Assembly: GCF_038595005.1 (NCBI RefSeq) | Contig: NZ_CP151997.1 | Coordinates: 2,480,001-2,544,000 of the forward strand | Direction of reading: 5' to 3' | DNA: 64,000 bases | Origin: Chryseomicrobium sp. FSL W7-1435 | GTDB lineage: Bacteria; Bacillota; Bacilli; Bacillales_A; Planococcaceae | Part shown: one piece after another, positions 35,592 through 44,112 of the stretch | Position numbering within the stretch: the first letter of the stretch is position 1 | Layout: each line of letters opens with the position of its first letter | Program-made: the position numbers and the translations under genes | Notes under the pieces: model-generated | What the model was told of the DNA's origin: nothing | The model's input: the letters and a program-made list of their open reading frames with translations, nothing else | Databases searched by the model: none

Positions 35592-36003
35592 AACCTCACA
35601 TTAATTTATTATTCCTATTGATATACTATGATTTAACTTTAGGTTATTTTATTATACTCTGTTGTTTTTTACAACTCATTATTCAGATTATTTTAATAGA
35701 TGTATTAAAATAACCCTAGGTCTAACGAGGTCTAGGATTAATCAAGACTTCGGTAGACTCTAGGGTCTTACTGTAGTTACGGGTATATCTTTATCCTTTT
35801 TGCTCCCTCTATCTGACTCACTAAATCAATGTCCTATTTCTATATCAGTTTAAACATTTCCCTACACTTGAATCTACGTGATGAGGAAAGTATTTCTTAA
35901 AAAATGGCTAACCACTAATGAATGAAAGAATTACGCAATGAGCACATCAGGTCTACCTACTCACAAAAATGTTTAGAATATAAAGCTATAAGGCGCAACA
36001 AAA
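35592..36003. other. Intergenic region upstream of the ABC importer
   Basis: About 410 bp without a credible gene. It holds the minus-strand TATAAT at 35656-35651, a perfect 11-bp inverted repeat TTATTTTAATA-GATG-TATTAAAATAA (35688-35713) and an imperfect one, CCCTAGGTCTA...TAGACTCTAGGG (35714-35764). The remainder is AT-rich with nothing I recognise. Confidence 0.5.
35688..35713. promoter_or_regulatory. Perfect inverted repeat upstream of the importer operon
   Basis: TTATTTTAATA-GATG-TATTAAAATAA, 11-bp arms, about 35 bp upstream of the candidate -10. Candidate regulator site or cruciform. Confidence 0.45.
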
Positions 36004-36180
36004 CTATTCCACTATCAGTTTTTCATAATGTACGGCTTGATCATTTTTATCCGTCCCCTGATAACTAATACTTACCTCTTTTAATACCTCTGCATTCGTA
36101 ATTTTACCTACAAAATATCCTCCTGCAAATATACATCCTATGATTACAAAACTGATTAAGTAATTTATCGACTTACTCAT
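36004..36180 (-). CDS. 58-residue single-pass membrane protein
   Basis: Starts MSKSINYLISFVIIGCIFAG, with one helix (about 5-25) followed by a polar extracytoplasmic tail (KITNAEVLKEVSISYQG...HYEKLIVE). AAGGA lies about 7 nt before the ATG. On the same strand TATAAT at 36258-36253 and the palindrome TGTAAA-TAG-TTTACA at 36262-36276 stand upstream. Sequence composition is protein-like and the signals agree, so I take it as real. No family recognised. Confidence 0.6.
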   Translation of the reverse strand: MSKSINYLISFVIIGCIFAGGYFVGKITNAEVLKEVSISYQGTDKNDQAVHYEKLIVE

Positions 36181-36261
36181 TTAATTTCCTTTTATAACTG
36201 TTTCTGAATAAATAAATCATTTTTACTTTGATGCAAATAAACATCTTTGATAATTATAATC

Positions 36262-36276
36262 TGTAAATAGTTTACA
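36262..36276. promoter_or_regulatory. Palindrome upstream of the 58-residue protein gene
   Basis: TGTAAATAGTTTACA, perfect 6-bp arms, directly upstream of a TATAAT on the minus strand; candidate operator of unknown regulator. Confidence 0.5.
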
Positions 36277-36330
36277 TTTTATATTTCTTTTCTGAATCGT
36301 GTAGTAATTTTGGGAAAAGGTGTATTGAGT

Positions 36331-36464
36331 TTTGTGTTGAGCGGGCGTTCTGGAACAAGTGAAGCGTTTTCTGCGACAAGTTGCTCGTTTTATACGACCA
36401 GTAGGGTCTTTTCTAAATCAAGTAAACTGAATTGTAGAACCGAAGTCGTATTATGGAAACTAAT
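36331..36464. repeat. 21-nt-periodic intergenic element, copy C
   Basis: An ACAAGT-like phrase recurs at 36355, 36376, 36397 and 36418 (21-nt steps), with weaker units at 36334 and 36439. It ends in the tail GTCGTATTATGGAAACTAAT (36445-36464) followed by the katE terminator. The phrase differs from copies A and B, but period, tail and position beside a terminator are shared. Confidence 0.75.
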
Positions 36465-36482
36465 TGGAGCATTCGACCTTGT

Positions 36483-36515
36483 AAAAAAACCCGCCCGACA
36501 GTTTCGTCGGACGGG
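36483..36515 (-). terminator. Terminator of katE
   Basis: On the minus strand CCCGTCCGAC pairs with GTCGGGCGGG, followed by U7. Confidence 0.9.
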
Positions 36516-36524
36516 TAGAATTCG

Positions 36525-38558
36525 TTATTGTTTGTTATTCGACTTGCCACCAAGCTCACGTTCCCAGAAGCGGTGTTTTGCGACTTCATCAACGAATGAA
36601 GTAGATAGTACGTCTTCTGTAACACCTGGTTCACCTGTAAACCCTAAGTGTTCGAGAAGTGCTTTGCCTTCTCCGGCAGCACCTAATGGTTTCACGTGAT
36701 CAAATGCTTCTCGCAAGAAATTAGAAGCTTCTTTTTTGTAGACACTTGAAGCATCCGGTCCTGCCACTGCCACAACTGCATCGTACAACACAGAATCAGC
36801 TGTAAGGAATTTCTGATCGATTTCCAATCCGCCATCTAGTTTCCCTTGGCGTTCTGCGATGATCTCAACCTGAAGGCCAGCTGATTTCAATGAATCCACG
36901 ACTTCTTGTACATTGCCAGGCGCTTCAATTGACGTAAGTACAGCTACTTTACGTGTATCAGCTTTCATAACAGTGTTTAATTGACTTAATGCTGGAGATT
37001 GTTTGTCATTGTAAGGACCTTTATCTGTTGGGACCTCAATGCCTAAACTTTCAGCAACAGGCTTAGCCAAATCAATATGCACGTGGCTGAACATCTCTAC
37101 CACTTGCTCACGAATGCTCGGTTCTTTACATTTTCCGAGTTCAAAGCTCATCGCATCTATCATATGCTTCTTCTCTACTTCCGACATACTATTAAAGAAC
37201 ATCGTTGCTTGAGAGAAGTGGTCTTTGAAGCTCTCACTACGTGCACGGACTTTACGCGCATCGATTTTTTCTTCGTAATGGCTAAATCCGCCCTCTTCTT
37301 CCGGGGTAGTGCGTGGCGTATTGTTAGCCAATGAATTTTTGTGATAACTCACACGACCGACATTGATTGTTTGACGGCCATAGCCATCACGCTGGTTGTT
37401 AAAGAACGGACAAACTGGACGGTTGATCGGCAACTCGTGGAAGTTTGGTCCACCAAGACGAATCAATTGTGTATCAGTGTACGAGAACAGACGACCTTGT
37501 AGTAATGGATCGTTTGTGAAGTCGATACCGGGCACTAAGTGACCTGGGTGGAATGCAACTTGTTCCGTTTCCGCAAAGAAATTGTCTGGATTGCGGTTCA
37601 ACGTCATCTTCCCAACAAGTTTCACTGGCACGTCTTCCTCTGGCCATAACTTAGTAGGATCTAAAATATCGAAATCAAACTTGAACTCGTCTTCTTCAGT
37701 GATGATTTGAAGACCAAGTTCCCATTCCGGGAAATTGCCATCTTCAATTGACTGCCAAAGATCCTCACGGTGGAAGTCAGGATTTTTACCGTTCACCTTT
37801 TGTGCTTCATCCCAAACGACAGAATGCGTGCCAAGGACCGGCTTCCAGTGGAACTTTACAAAGTGAGACTTGCCTTCTTTATTGATTAAGCGGAATGTAT
37901 GAACACCGAAACCTTCCATCATACGTAAGCTACGAGGGATTGCACGGTCAGACATTGTCCACATAACCATGTGAGCCGACTCTTGATTGTTCGCTACAAA
38001 ATCCCAAAACGTATCGTGTGCCGAAGCCGCTTGTGGAATCTCATTATGTGGCTCAGGTTTAACTGAGTGCACAAGGTCCGGGAACTTGATGGCATCTTGA
38101 ATAAAGAACACTGGGATATTGTTTCCGACTAAATCGTAGTTCCCCTGCTGTGTGTAGAATTTAGTTGAAAATCCTCGCGCATCACGGGCTAGGTCTGCCG
38201 ATCCTCGAGAGCCAGCAACTGTTGAAAAGCGGACAAATACGGGTGTTTTAACAGAAGTATCCGTTAAAAATTCTGCTTTTGTATAAGCTTCAAGAGATTC
38301 ATACAATTCAAATTCACCATGGGCACCTTCACCGCGTGCATGAACAATTCGTTCTGGAATACGCTCGTGGTCAAAGTGGGTCATCTTTTCTCTAAAATGG
38401 AAATCTTCAAGTAGTGTAGGTCCTCTTTCTCCTGCTTTTAAAGAAAATTCATCTTCAGCCATTTTGAGACCTTGATTGGTTGTGAGGGCCTGATCTTGAT
38501 CATTTACACGGAACTGGTCGAGCTGCTCTTGCTTGCTGTTCTTTTCTTGATTTGTCAA
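36525..38558 (-). CDS. katE: Large-subunit (clade 2) monofunctional catalase
   Basis: 677 residues. The catalase core has the distal His in [10 protein letters not shown], Asn in VGNNIPVFF and the heme Tyr in [18 protein letters not shown]. From about residue 530 a DJ-1/amidotransferase-like domain follows ([17 protein letters not shown]...), the mark of HPII-type enzymes. Breaks down hydrogen peroxide. Probably a general-stress gene, as in B. subtilis, though I cannot point to a clear SigB box. Single gene with its own terminator. Confidence 0.95.
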   Translation of the reverse strand: MTNQEKNSKQEQLDQFRVNDQDQALTTNQGLKMAEDEFSLKAGERGPTLLEDFHFREKMTHFDHERIPERIVHARGEGAHGEFELYESLEAYTKAEFLTDTSVKTPVFVRFSTVAGSRGSADLARDARGFSTKFYTQQGNYDLVGNNIPVFFIQDAIKFPDLVHSVKPEPHNEIPQAASAHDTFWDFVANNQESAHMVMWTMSDRAIPRSLRMMEGFGVHTFRLINKEGKSHFVKFHWKPVLGTHSVVWDEAQKVNGKNPDFHREDLWQSIEDGNFPEWELGLQIITEEDEFKFDFDILDPTKLWPEEDVPVKLVGKMTLNRNPDNFFAETEQVAFHPGHLVPGIDFTNDPLLQGRLFSYTDTQLIRLGGPNFHELPINRPVCPFFNNQRDGYGRQTINVGRVSYHKNSLANNTPRTTPEEEGGFSHYEEKIDARKVRARSESFKDHFSQATMFFNSMSEVEKKHMIDAMSFELGKCKEPSIREQVVEMFSHVHIDLAKPVAESLGIEVPTDKGPYNDKQSPALSQLNTVMKADTRKVAVLTSIEAPGNVQEVVDSLKSAGLQVEIIAERQGKLDGGLEIDQKFLTADSVLYDAVVAVAGPDASSVYKKEASNFLREAFDHVKPLGAAGEGKALLEHLGFTGEPGVTEDVLSTSFVDEVAKHRFWERELGGKSNNKQ

Positions 38559-38617
38559 ATGGGCTTCCTCCTTCTAGTGGAAAACTAGTTCTCTATCACT
38601 GTTCCCTAAATCCATAC

Positions 38618-38651
38618 AAAAAAACCCAATCCAGTTAAATGGATTAGGTTT
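38618..38651 (-). terminator. Terminator of fabI
   Basis: On the minus strand AACCTAATCC pairs with GGATTGGGTT (one G-U), followed by U7. Confidence 0.9.
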
Positions 38652-38660
38652 GAAAAACTA

Positions 38661-39437
38661 TTAAGCCATGATGTGATAGCCACTGTCTACGTAAATGACT
38701 TCACCCGTAACGCCGCGACCTGTGTCACCTAATAAAGCAACTGACATATCTCCTACTTCTTGTTGCGTTACGTTACGCTTTAAAGGTGCTTTTGCTTCGA
38801 TTTGATGCAAGATTTCATTGAACGCTGGTACACCTTTCGCAGCCAGCGTACGAATCGCACCGGCAGAAATGGCGTTGACGCGAATCCCATCTTTCCCGAT
38901 ATCATTTGCTAAGTAGCGAACTGATGCTTCAAGTGATGCTTTGGCAACACCCATGACGTTGTAGCCGTCGAGTACGCGCTCTGCCCCTAAATAACTCATC
39001 GTGATGATCGATCCGCCTTCTGTCATGAAAGGTTTTGCTTCACGTGCAGTTGCAATCAATGAATAAGCGCTCGTGTCTTGTGCAAATGCAAACCCGTCGC
39101 GAGACGTCTGCAAGAAGTTGTTGTGTAAGTCTTCAGCGTGCGCAAATGCGATGGAATGAACCACGCCGTGAATCACACCGAACTTTTCACCAATTTCAGT
39201 GAACGCTTGTTTGATGCTCGCATCATCGTTTACATCACACTGAATGACGGCAGCTTCGCGTCCTTCTTTGTCTAACACCTTTTGAATCTTTCCTTGTGAA
39301 CGTTCTTTTCGGTATGTGAAAATGACGTTTGCCCCAACATCGAACAACGATTTAGCAATACCCCATGCAATGCTTCGCTCATTGGCAACACCCATGACTA
39401 CAATATTTTTACCTGCTAAATTAATTAGATCTCGCAT
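38661..39437 (-). CDS. fabI: Enoyl-[acyl-carrier-protein] reductase (NADH)
   Basis: 258 residues from ATG 39437, with GGAGG 8 nt ahead (the frame opens four codons earlier inside that site). Divergent SDR with the FabI Tyr-x6-Lys in SYLGAERV...YNVMGVAKASLEASVRYLA. Reduces enoyl-ACP in the last step of each fatty-acid elongation cycle; the target of triclosan. A FapR-like operator lies 24 bp upstream of the start. Confidence 0.95.
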   Translation of the reverse strand: MRDLINLAGKNIVVMGVANERSIAWGIAKSLFDVGANVIFTYRKERSQGKIQKVLDKEGREAAVIQCDVNDDASIKQAFTEIGEKFGVIHGVVHSIAFAHAEDLHNNFLQTSRDGFAFAQDTSAYSLIATAREAKPFMTEGGSIITMSYLGAERVLDGYNVMGVAKASLEASVRYLANDIGKDGIRVNAISAGAIRTLAAKGVPAFNEILHQIEAKAPLKRNVTQQEVGDMSVALLGDTGRGVTGEVIYVDSGYHIMA

Positions 39438-39460
39438 AGCAACCTCCATTGATAACTGTT

Positions 39461-39479
39461 ATTAGTACCTACTACTAAT
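39461..39479. promoter_or_regulatory. FapR operator of fabI
   Basis: ATTAGTA-CCTAC-TACTAAT, a perfect 7-bp dyad. It agrees with the TTAGTACCTnnTACTAA-type box through which FapR, released by malonyl-CoA, represses fatty-acid genes in Bacillus. Confidence 0.85.
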
Positions 39480-39492
39480 TTTAACATAAATA

Positions 39493-39521
39493 AAAGAGCC
39501 TGTCATCAAGTGACAGACTCT
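39493..39521 (-). terminator. Terminator of the B12-binding MerR gene
   Basis: On the minus strand AGAGTCTGTCA pairs with TGACAGGCTCT, followed by UUUA. Confidence 0.75.
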
Positions 39522-39527
39522 GAAAAT

Positions 39528-40424
39528 TTATAAGGACTCTTGTAAAATAGTATTTAAATCCGGAGCAAACTGGATAGCATCAAGATTATGTTGGGTTAAA
39601 TAATCTTCCATCCCTTTTCCACCTGCAAAAAATTTAGTCTTTGGATAACCTTTTGCAAATTCGTTGAGCTTTTCAAGCATTTCTGGATGTTGCTTTAAGG
39701 GAACAGATGTTGAAGCCGACAACAGGACAAATTTCGGTTTCAAACGGTCTACAAGTGCCTCAATGGATCCTGGGGCTGGTGACGAACCGATCATGAAGGA
39801 CTTCCAACCGCGCACCATAAATTGCAGCAATAGGATGTGCAGCGGAACCTCATGAAGTTCTCCTGGGATACAAGCGCCGAGTACTAGTGGTGCATCTTCA
39901 CGGTAAGGATAGTTGCGGCGAATTTGTACTAAGAAATCGCGTACAACCATGCTGGATACTGATTCTTGATACTCATCCCACTGTCTTTTTTCCCATCGAT
40001 TCCCGACTTCGCGTAAGTACGGAAGTACAACGGAACTTAAGAAAAGGTCGAGCCCTAAATCTTGATGCGCTTGGTGAAGCGTTCTGTTTAATTCTAGCTC
40101 TTCACAATTGGCACCGTACTCGAGAAGCTTAAATACATAGTCATTCCATTCCTCTACTACTGGAACTGGTGTCACTTGATTTCCCGCTTGTTCTACTTCT
40201 TTTTCTTTATCGATCAGGAGTGCCGCTTGTTTAATAGTATACCCTTCATCAGAAAGGCGTTTCACTCGAAGCAACGTAGCGATGTCTTGATCTTGATAAA
40301 GGCGATAGCCATTATCCATGCGCTCTGGCTGAATTAACTGGTAGCGTTCTTCCCATTTACGGATGACTTGTTTAGACAGACCCGTTACATCAGAGACCTG
40401 TTGAATATTATAGTTACCCTTCAC
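39528..40424 (-). CDS. MerR-family B12-binding regulator (LitR/CarH type)
   Basis: 298 residues from GTG 40424 (AAGGAGG 7 nt ahead). MerR helix-turn-helix (6-75), a four-helix B12-binding-2 domain (about 90-175) and a Rossmann B12-binding domain (180-298). The cobalamin ligand His191 is kept (GELHE). In the helical domain Trp144 and Glu154 match CarH Trp131/Glu141, but positions matching His132 and His142 are Glu145 and Ser155. CarH/LitR proteins repress in the dark with adenosylcobalamin and release DNA in light. Divergent from a cluster ending in a photolyase, its likely target. Confidence 0.85.
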   Translation of the reverse strand: MKGNYNIQQVSDVTGLSKQVIRKWEERYQLIQPERMDNGYRLYQDQDIATLLRVKRLSDEGYTIKQAALLIDKEKEVEQAGNQVTPVPVVEEWNDYVFKLLEYGANCEELELNRTLHQAHQDLGLDLFLSSVVLPYLREVGNRWEKRQWDEYQESVSSMVVRDFLVQIRRNYPYREDAPLVLGACIPGELHEVPLHILLLQFMVRGWKSFMIGSSPAPGSIEALVDRLKPKFVLLSASTSVPLKQHPEMLEKLNEFAKGYPKTKFFAGGKGMEDYLTQHNLDAIQFAPDLNTILQESL

Positions 40425-40459
40425 TGGTCGGCCTCCTTCCATTTTTCTGATTTGATAAC

Positions 40460-40502
40460 ATTATACAATAATTTGACGTGGAAAACAATCTCTCTGTATA
40501 AT
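40460..40502. promoter_or_regulatory. Overlapping divergent promoters
   Basis: Plus strand: TTGACG (40473-40478), 18 nt, TATAAT (40497-40502). Minus strand: TTGTTT (40488-40483), 17 nt, TATAAT (40465-40460). The two -10 regions form the dyad ATTATACA...TGTATAAT. A regulator bound here would block both directions. Confidence 0.65.
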
Positions 40503-40526
40503 TGTTGTAAAGGATGTGTTGAATGT

Positions 40527-40955
40527 ATGGATAAAGTAGGACGTATCTTAGGCATCGGCCTCATTACAGGTCTTATACTAAATTACTATTTCAAGTTCAT
40601 TGAATGGCTGACGGGAGACAAGGTCTACACGTTGCTACTAAACGTTGATTATTTCCCTATTCTTAAAAACTACTCATTTCCTGAGTGGGTGGAAATCAGC
40701 TTTCATCTCATAGTTTCTTTCGTTTTAGCATTCATTTACGCTTGGCTTTGGAAGAAATGGAATCGACCATTTCTCTATACCGTTATCAGTGCTTTTATGA
40801 TTGGATTGATCATTTATCCTTCCACTGGATTATCTGACCGCACACCCGAAGTTACGGATGGTAGTGCATTATTTTGGTGGCAGACGGGCCATTTGATATA
40901 CGGCGCGTTACTTGCTTGGTTATTGCAAAAACTCAACAACAAGACTGGAGGATAA
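40527..40955 (+). CDS. Four-helix membrane protein of unknown function
   Basis: 142 residues from ATG 40527; the open frame further left runs through the divergent promoter. About four membrane helices, with a loop LNVDYFPILKNYSFPEW and a conserved-looking FWWQTGHLIYGALLAWLL near the end. First gene of the putative light-regulated cluster and 3 nt before the hrtB-like gene. No family assigned. Confidence 0.7.
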   Translation: MDKVGRILGIGLITGLILNYYFKFIEWLTGDKVYTLLLNVDYFPILKNYSFPEWVEISFHLIVSFVLAFIYAWLWKKWNRPFLYTVISAFMIGLIIYPSTGLSDRTPEVTDGSALFWWQTGHLIYGALLAWLLQKLNNKTGG

Positions 40956-40958
40956 AGT

Positions 40959-42023
40959 ATGTTTTTAGCATGGAATGAAATCAAAAAGAACAAACTACGT
41001 TTTGCACTGGTAATCGGGGTACTTTTTCTCGTATCGTACCTCGTCTTCTTTTTAACTGGCCTTGCCAATGGTCTCGCTAATTTGAACCGTGAAGCTGTCG
41101 ATAAATGGGACGGGGATGGCATTATGTTGACCGAGGATTCTGACCAAAGTTTACCGCAGTCGTTCTTGTCAATTGAAGACGCAGATGAACTAGATGCAGA
41201 AACGGCTGTTCTAGGACAATTGAACACGATTGTGACAACCGGCGAATTGAAACAAGGTGTAGCTATCTTTGGCATCAATGAAGAGGAATTCATCACACCG
41301 GATGTATCGGACGGGGAACTATTCTCTGGAGAAAATGAAGTTGTGGCAGCAGACTTCTTACAAGAAGAAGGATTTGAAATTGGTGATACGCTGACCCTCT
41401 CTTCTTCTGATGAAGAATTGACAATTGTCGGCTTCACGGAAGATGCTCGCTTCAATGCAGCACCTGTCCTTTACACATCACTGGATACGTTCCAGACGGT
41501 ACGTTTCGGGGAAGCAGCTCAACAGAATGCCGATCAAGTCAATGGCATCGTCATCCGTTCTGACGATTTAGCTGCACTGGATGCACCTGAAGACTTTGCG
41601 ATCGTTGATACACAAACGTTTATCGAAAACTTACCAGGCTATACAGAGCAAAAATTGACGCTCGACTTTATGATTTACTTCTTATTTATTATCTCGGCAA
41701 CGATTGTTGCGATATTCTTATATGTCTTGACTGTTCAAAAAATCAATATGTTCGGTGTCATGAAGGCACAAGGAATTTCAAATGGTTACTTAGCACGATC
41801 AGTGGTAGCACAGACATTTATTTTAGCAGTAGTGGGAGTCGTGACGGGTTACGTGTTGACGCTCGTAACTGGATTGTTCCTTCCGAACGCCGTACCTGTG
41901 CAGTTTGATGGCGTCGCAATGGCGATCTACGGCATCGTTTTGATTGCAGTTGCCATTTTAGGAGCCATCTTCTCAGTATTAACGATTGTAAAAATCGATC
42001 CATTGAAAGCAATAGGAGCGTGA
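40959..42023 (+). CDS. hrtB: FtsX/MacB-type ABC permease, HrtB-like
   Basis: 354 residues: one N-terminal helix, a soluble outer domain (about 45-225), then three helices with the FtsX end LTIVKIDPLKAIGA. Size, layout and N-terminus (LAWNEIKKNKLRFALVIGVLFLVSYLVFFLTGLANGL) resemble HrtB, the heme-efflux permease. Paired with an ATPase 4 nt downstream. Heme as cargo is inference; a heme monooxygenase gene 3 kb away fits. Other MacB-like cargos cannot be excluded. Confidence 0.8.
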   Translation: MFLAWNEIKKNKLRFALVIGVLFLVSYLVFFLTGLANGLANLNREAVDKWDGDGIMLTEDSDQSLPQSFLSIEDADELDAETAVLGQLNTIVTTGELKQGVAIFGINEEEFITPDVSDGELFSGENEVVAADFLQEEGFEIGDTLTLSSSDEELTIVGFTEDARFNAAPVLYTSLDTFQTVRFGEAAQQNADQVNGIVIRSDDLAALDAPEDFAIVDTQTFIENLPGYTEQKLTLDFMIYFLFIISATIVAIFLYVLTVQKINMFGVMKAQGISNGYLARSVVAQTFILAVVGVVTGYVLTLVTGLFLPNAVPVQFDGVAMAIYGIVLIAVAILGAIFSVLTIVKIDPLKAIGA

Positions 42024-42027
42024 TGAA

Positions 42028-42729
42028 ATGACAGTCTTAGAACTCAAACAAGCGAAAAAGACATTCGGATCTGGCCATAAAAAAATAGAAGCTTTAAAAG
42101 AAACCAACTTTCAAGCGCAGGCCGGTGAGATGATTGCTATCATTGGTCCCTCCGGTTCTGGGAAAAGTACCTTTTTAACAATTGCAGGGGGCCTACAAAC
42201 GCCAAGCGAAGGTGACGTGCTGATCAACGGAACGTCACTTGCGAAATTGAATGAGAAAAAGCTTTCCAAAGTTCGCTTAAATGAAATCGGCTTTATTCTG
42301 CAAGCTTCAAATCTCGTCCCGTTTTTAACAGTTCATAATCAAATGATGCTATTGAATAAAGTCAAAAAAGATACGTTGAATGAGCAAGAGCTTGAAGAAC
42401 TCTACAAAGATCTTGGGGTTGAAGAATTACGAAACAAATACCCTTCTGACTTATCAGGTGGGGAACGTCAACGAGTGGCTATCGCAAAGGCATTGTACAC
42501 AAACCCATCCATTGTACTGGCGGATGAACCGACAGCCTCATTGGACTCTGAACGTGCCTATGAGGTCATGGAATTGCTGCAAAAAGAGACCAAGTCAAAA
42601 AAGACAACTACCCTTGTCGTCACACACGACACACGTTTAATTGACTATTGTGACCGCGTTTTTAAAATGACGGATGGCACATTACGCGAAGAAGACCATA
42701 CCCCTAAAGAAGGCGCTGCTCATGACTAA
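42028..42729 (+). CDS. hrtA: ABC exporter ATPase, HrtA/LolD-like
   Basis: 233 residues. Walker A GPSGSGKST, signature LSGGERQRVAIAKA, Walker B IVLADEPTASLD, H-loop VVTHD. Partner of the FtsX-type permease. The photolyase start overlaps its end by 8 nt. Confidence 0.82.
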   Translation: MTVLELKQAKKTFGSGHKKIEALKETNFQAQAGEMIAIIGPSGSGKSTFLTIAGGLQTPSEGDVLINGTSLAKLNEKKLSKVRLNEIGFILQASNLVPFLTVHNQMMLLNKVKKDTLNEQELEELYKDLGVEELRNKYPSDLSGGERQRVAIAKALYTNPSIVLADEPTASLDSERAYEVMELLQKETKSKKTTTLVVTHDTRLIDYCDRVFKMTDGTLREEDHTPKEGAAHD

Positions 42730-44023
42730 GCGAACTCTCGTCTGGTTTCGCCGTGACCTTCGCCTTCACGATCATCCAGCGCTAGCACAAGCTGGTCATG
42801 ACGGCCGGGTGCTAGCTGTTTTCACTCTATCTCCTGAGATGCGTAAGCTGGAGGCTTCTTGCTGGTGGTTGGAAGAGTCTTTGAAGGAATTGAAAAGCAG
42901 TTTACATGAAAAAGGTATCACACTTCTTGTATCGGATGAAGACCCAACGACTTGTCTTCCGAAACTTGTAGAGGAACACAACTGTGACCAGGTGTTCTGG
43001 AATGATAGTCATGCAACAGATGAGCGCAAAGTAGAGCTAGCCGTCAAAAAAGCGTTAGATGAAAAGTCCATCGCGTATCAAGCTTTTGACGGTGACCTCC
43101 TGTTCCCTCATCATGAACTGACTAAAGACAACGGTGAACCTTACTCCATCTTCACCCCTTTCTACAAACGCTCGCAACAAGAAACGGTGAAGCGACCGGT
43201 TGCGATGCCGGAAGAGTGGCAAGACATTCGTGCTAAGGCTCTTCAGACGATTGAAGACTTACAGCTCCTTCCTGATCATCCGTGGACAAAGAAATTTGCA
43301 GAGCACTGGACACCTGGTGAAAAAGCAGGCATCAAACAGTTCCAACACTTTGCAAAATCCGATATTAAGGATTATAAAAAAATGCGCGATTACCCAGATG
43401 CCCAAGCGACATCAGAAATTTCTCCTTATCTAACATGGGGGAATCTCAGCGTACGAGCTGTCTACTATGCTGCAAAACGTGAAGAACATTCTGAACCGTA
43501 CTTACGCCAGCTAGTGTGGCGCGAATTTGCCAAACGCCAACTCCTTGAGCATCCTACACTTGAGAAAAAGCCGCTGCGGTCTGAGTTTGATTCGTTCCCT
43601 TGGAGAGACAGTAAGGCTGATTTTGAAAAGTGGAAGCGTGGCGAAACCGGCTATCCTCTTGTCGATGCGGGGATGAAGCAGTTGTGGGAGACGGGCTGGA
43701 TGCACAATCGTGTGCGAATGGTCGCGGCTTCTTTCTTAACGAAGCATCTTCTTCTACCATGGCAATGGGGAGCCGAATGGTTCAAAGAGACTCTTGTCGA
43801 TTATGACGAAGCCAATAACGGCATGGGTTGGCAATGGGTGGCGGGTACAGGTATTGATGCGGCACCTTACTTCCGAATTTTCAACCCAACTACACAGCTT
43901 GAAAAGTTCGATAAGCAAGAAGAATATGTCCATACCTGGAACCCAGACGCGATGAGCAAACAACTCGTGGATCATAAAGAAGCACATGAACGTGCACTTG
44001 CTGCTTATAAAGCCACTAAGTAA
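42722..44023 (+). CDS. phrB: Deoxyribodipyrimidine photolyase (class I)
   Basis: 433 residues from ATG 42722, which lies in the last codons of the ATPase gene. N-terminal antenna-binding alpha/beta domain (TLVWFRRDLRLHDHPAL) and C-terminal FAD domain with QLVWREFAKRQLL, TGYPLVDAGMKQLWETGWMHNRVRMVAASFL and NNGMGWQWVAGTGIDAAPYFRIFNP. Repairs UV cyclobutane dimers with blue light. Operon position behind the B12 regulator suggests light induction. Confidence 0.93.
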   Translation: MTKRTLVWFRRDLRLHDHPALAQAGHDGRVLAVFTLSPEMRKLEASCWWLEESLKELKSSLHEKGITLLVSDEDPTTCLPKLVEEHNCDQVFWNDSHATDERKVELAVKKALDEKSIAYQAFDGDLLFPHHELTKDNGEPYSIFTPFYKRSQQETVKRPVAMPEEWQDIRAKALQTIEDLQLLPDHPWTKKFAEHWTPGEKAGIKQFQHFAKSDIKDYKKMRDYPDAQATSEISPYLTWGNLSVRAVYYAAKREEHSEPYLRQLVWREFAKRQLLEHPTLEKKPLRSEFDSFPWRDSKADFEKWKRGETGYPLVDAGMKQLWETGWMHNRVRMVAASFLTKHLLLPWQWGAEWFKETLVDYDEANNGMGWQWVAGTGIDAAPYFRIFNPTTQLEKFDKQEEYVHTWNPDAMSKQLVDHKEAHERALAAYKATK

Positions 44024-44112
44024 TACAGTTGTCTCTTCATGACGCACACTTCATTCTCCCTCATGCTATACTGAGAATGTAATTTATCCAACTTAGTTAA
44101 GGAGTGACGCAT

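Noticed and set aside
36310-36699. Open frame of 129 codons covering the 21-nt array and the katE end
   Set aside because: Runs through a terminator and antisense into katE; composition not protein-like.
40814-41455. 213-codon open frame on the minus strand across the hrtB-like gene
   Set aside because: Ser- and Pro-rich shadow of a well-supported membrane protein gene; no ribosome site.
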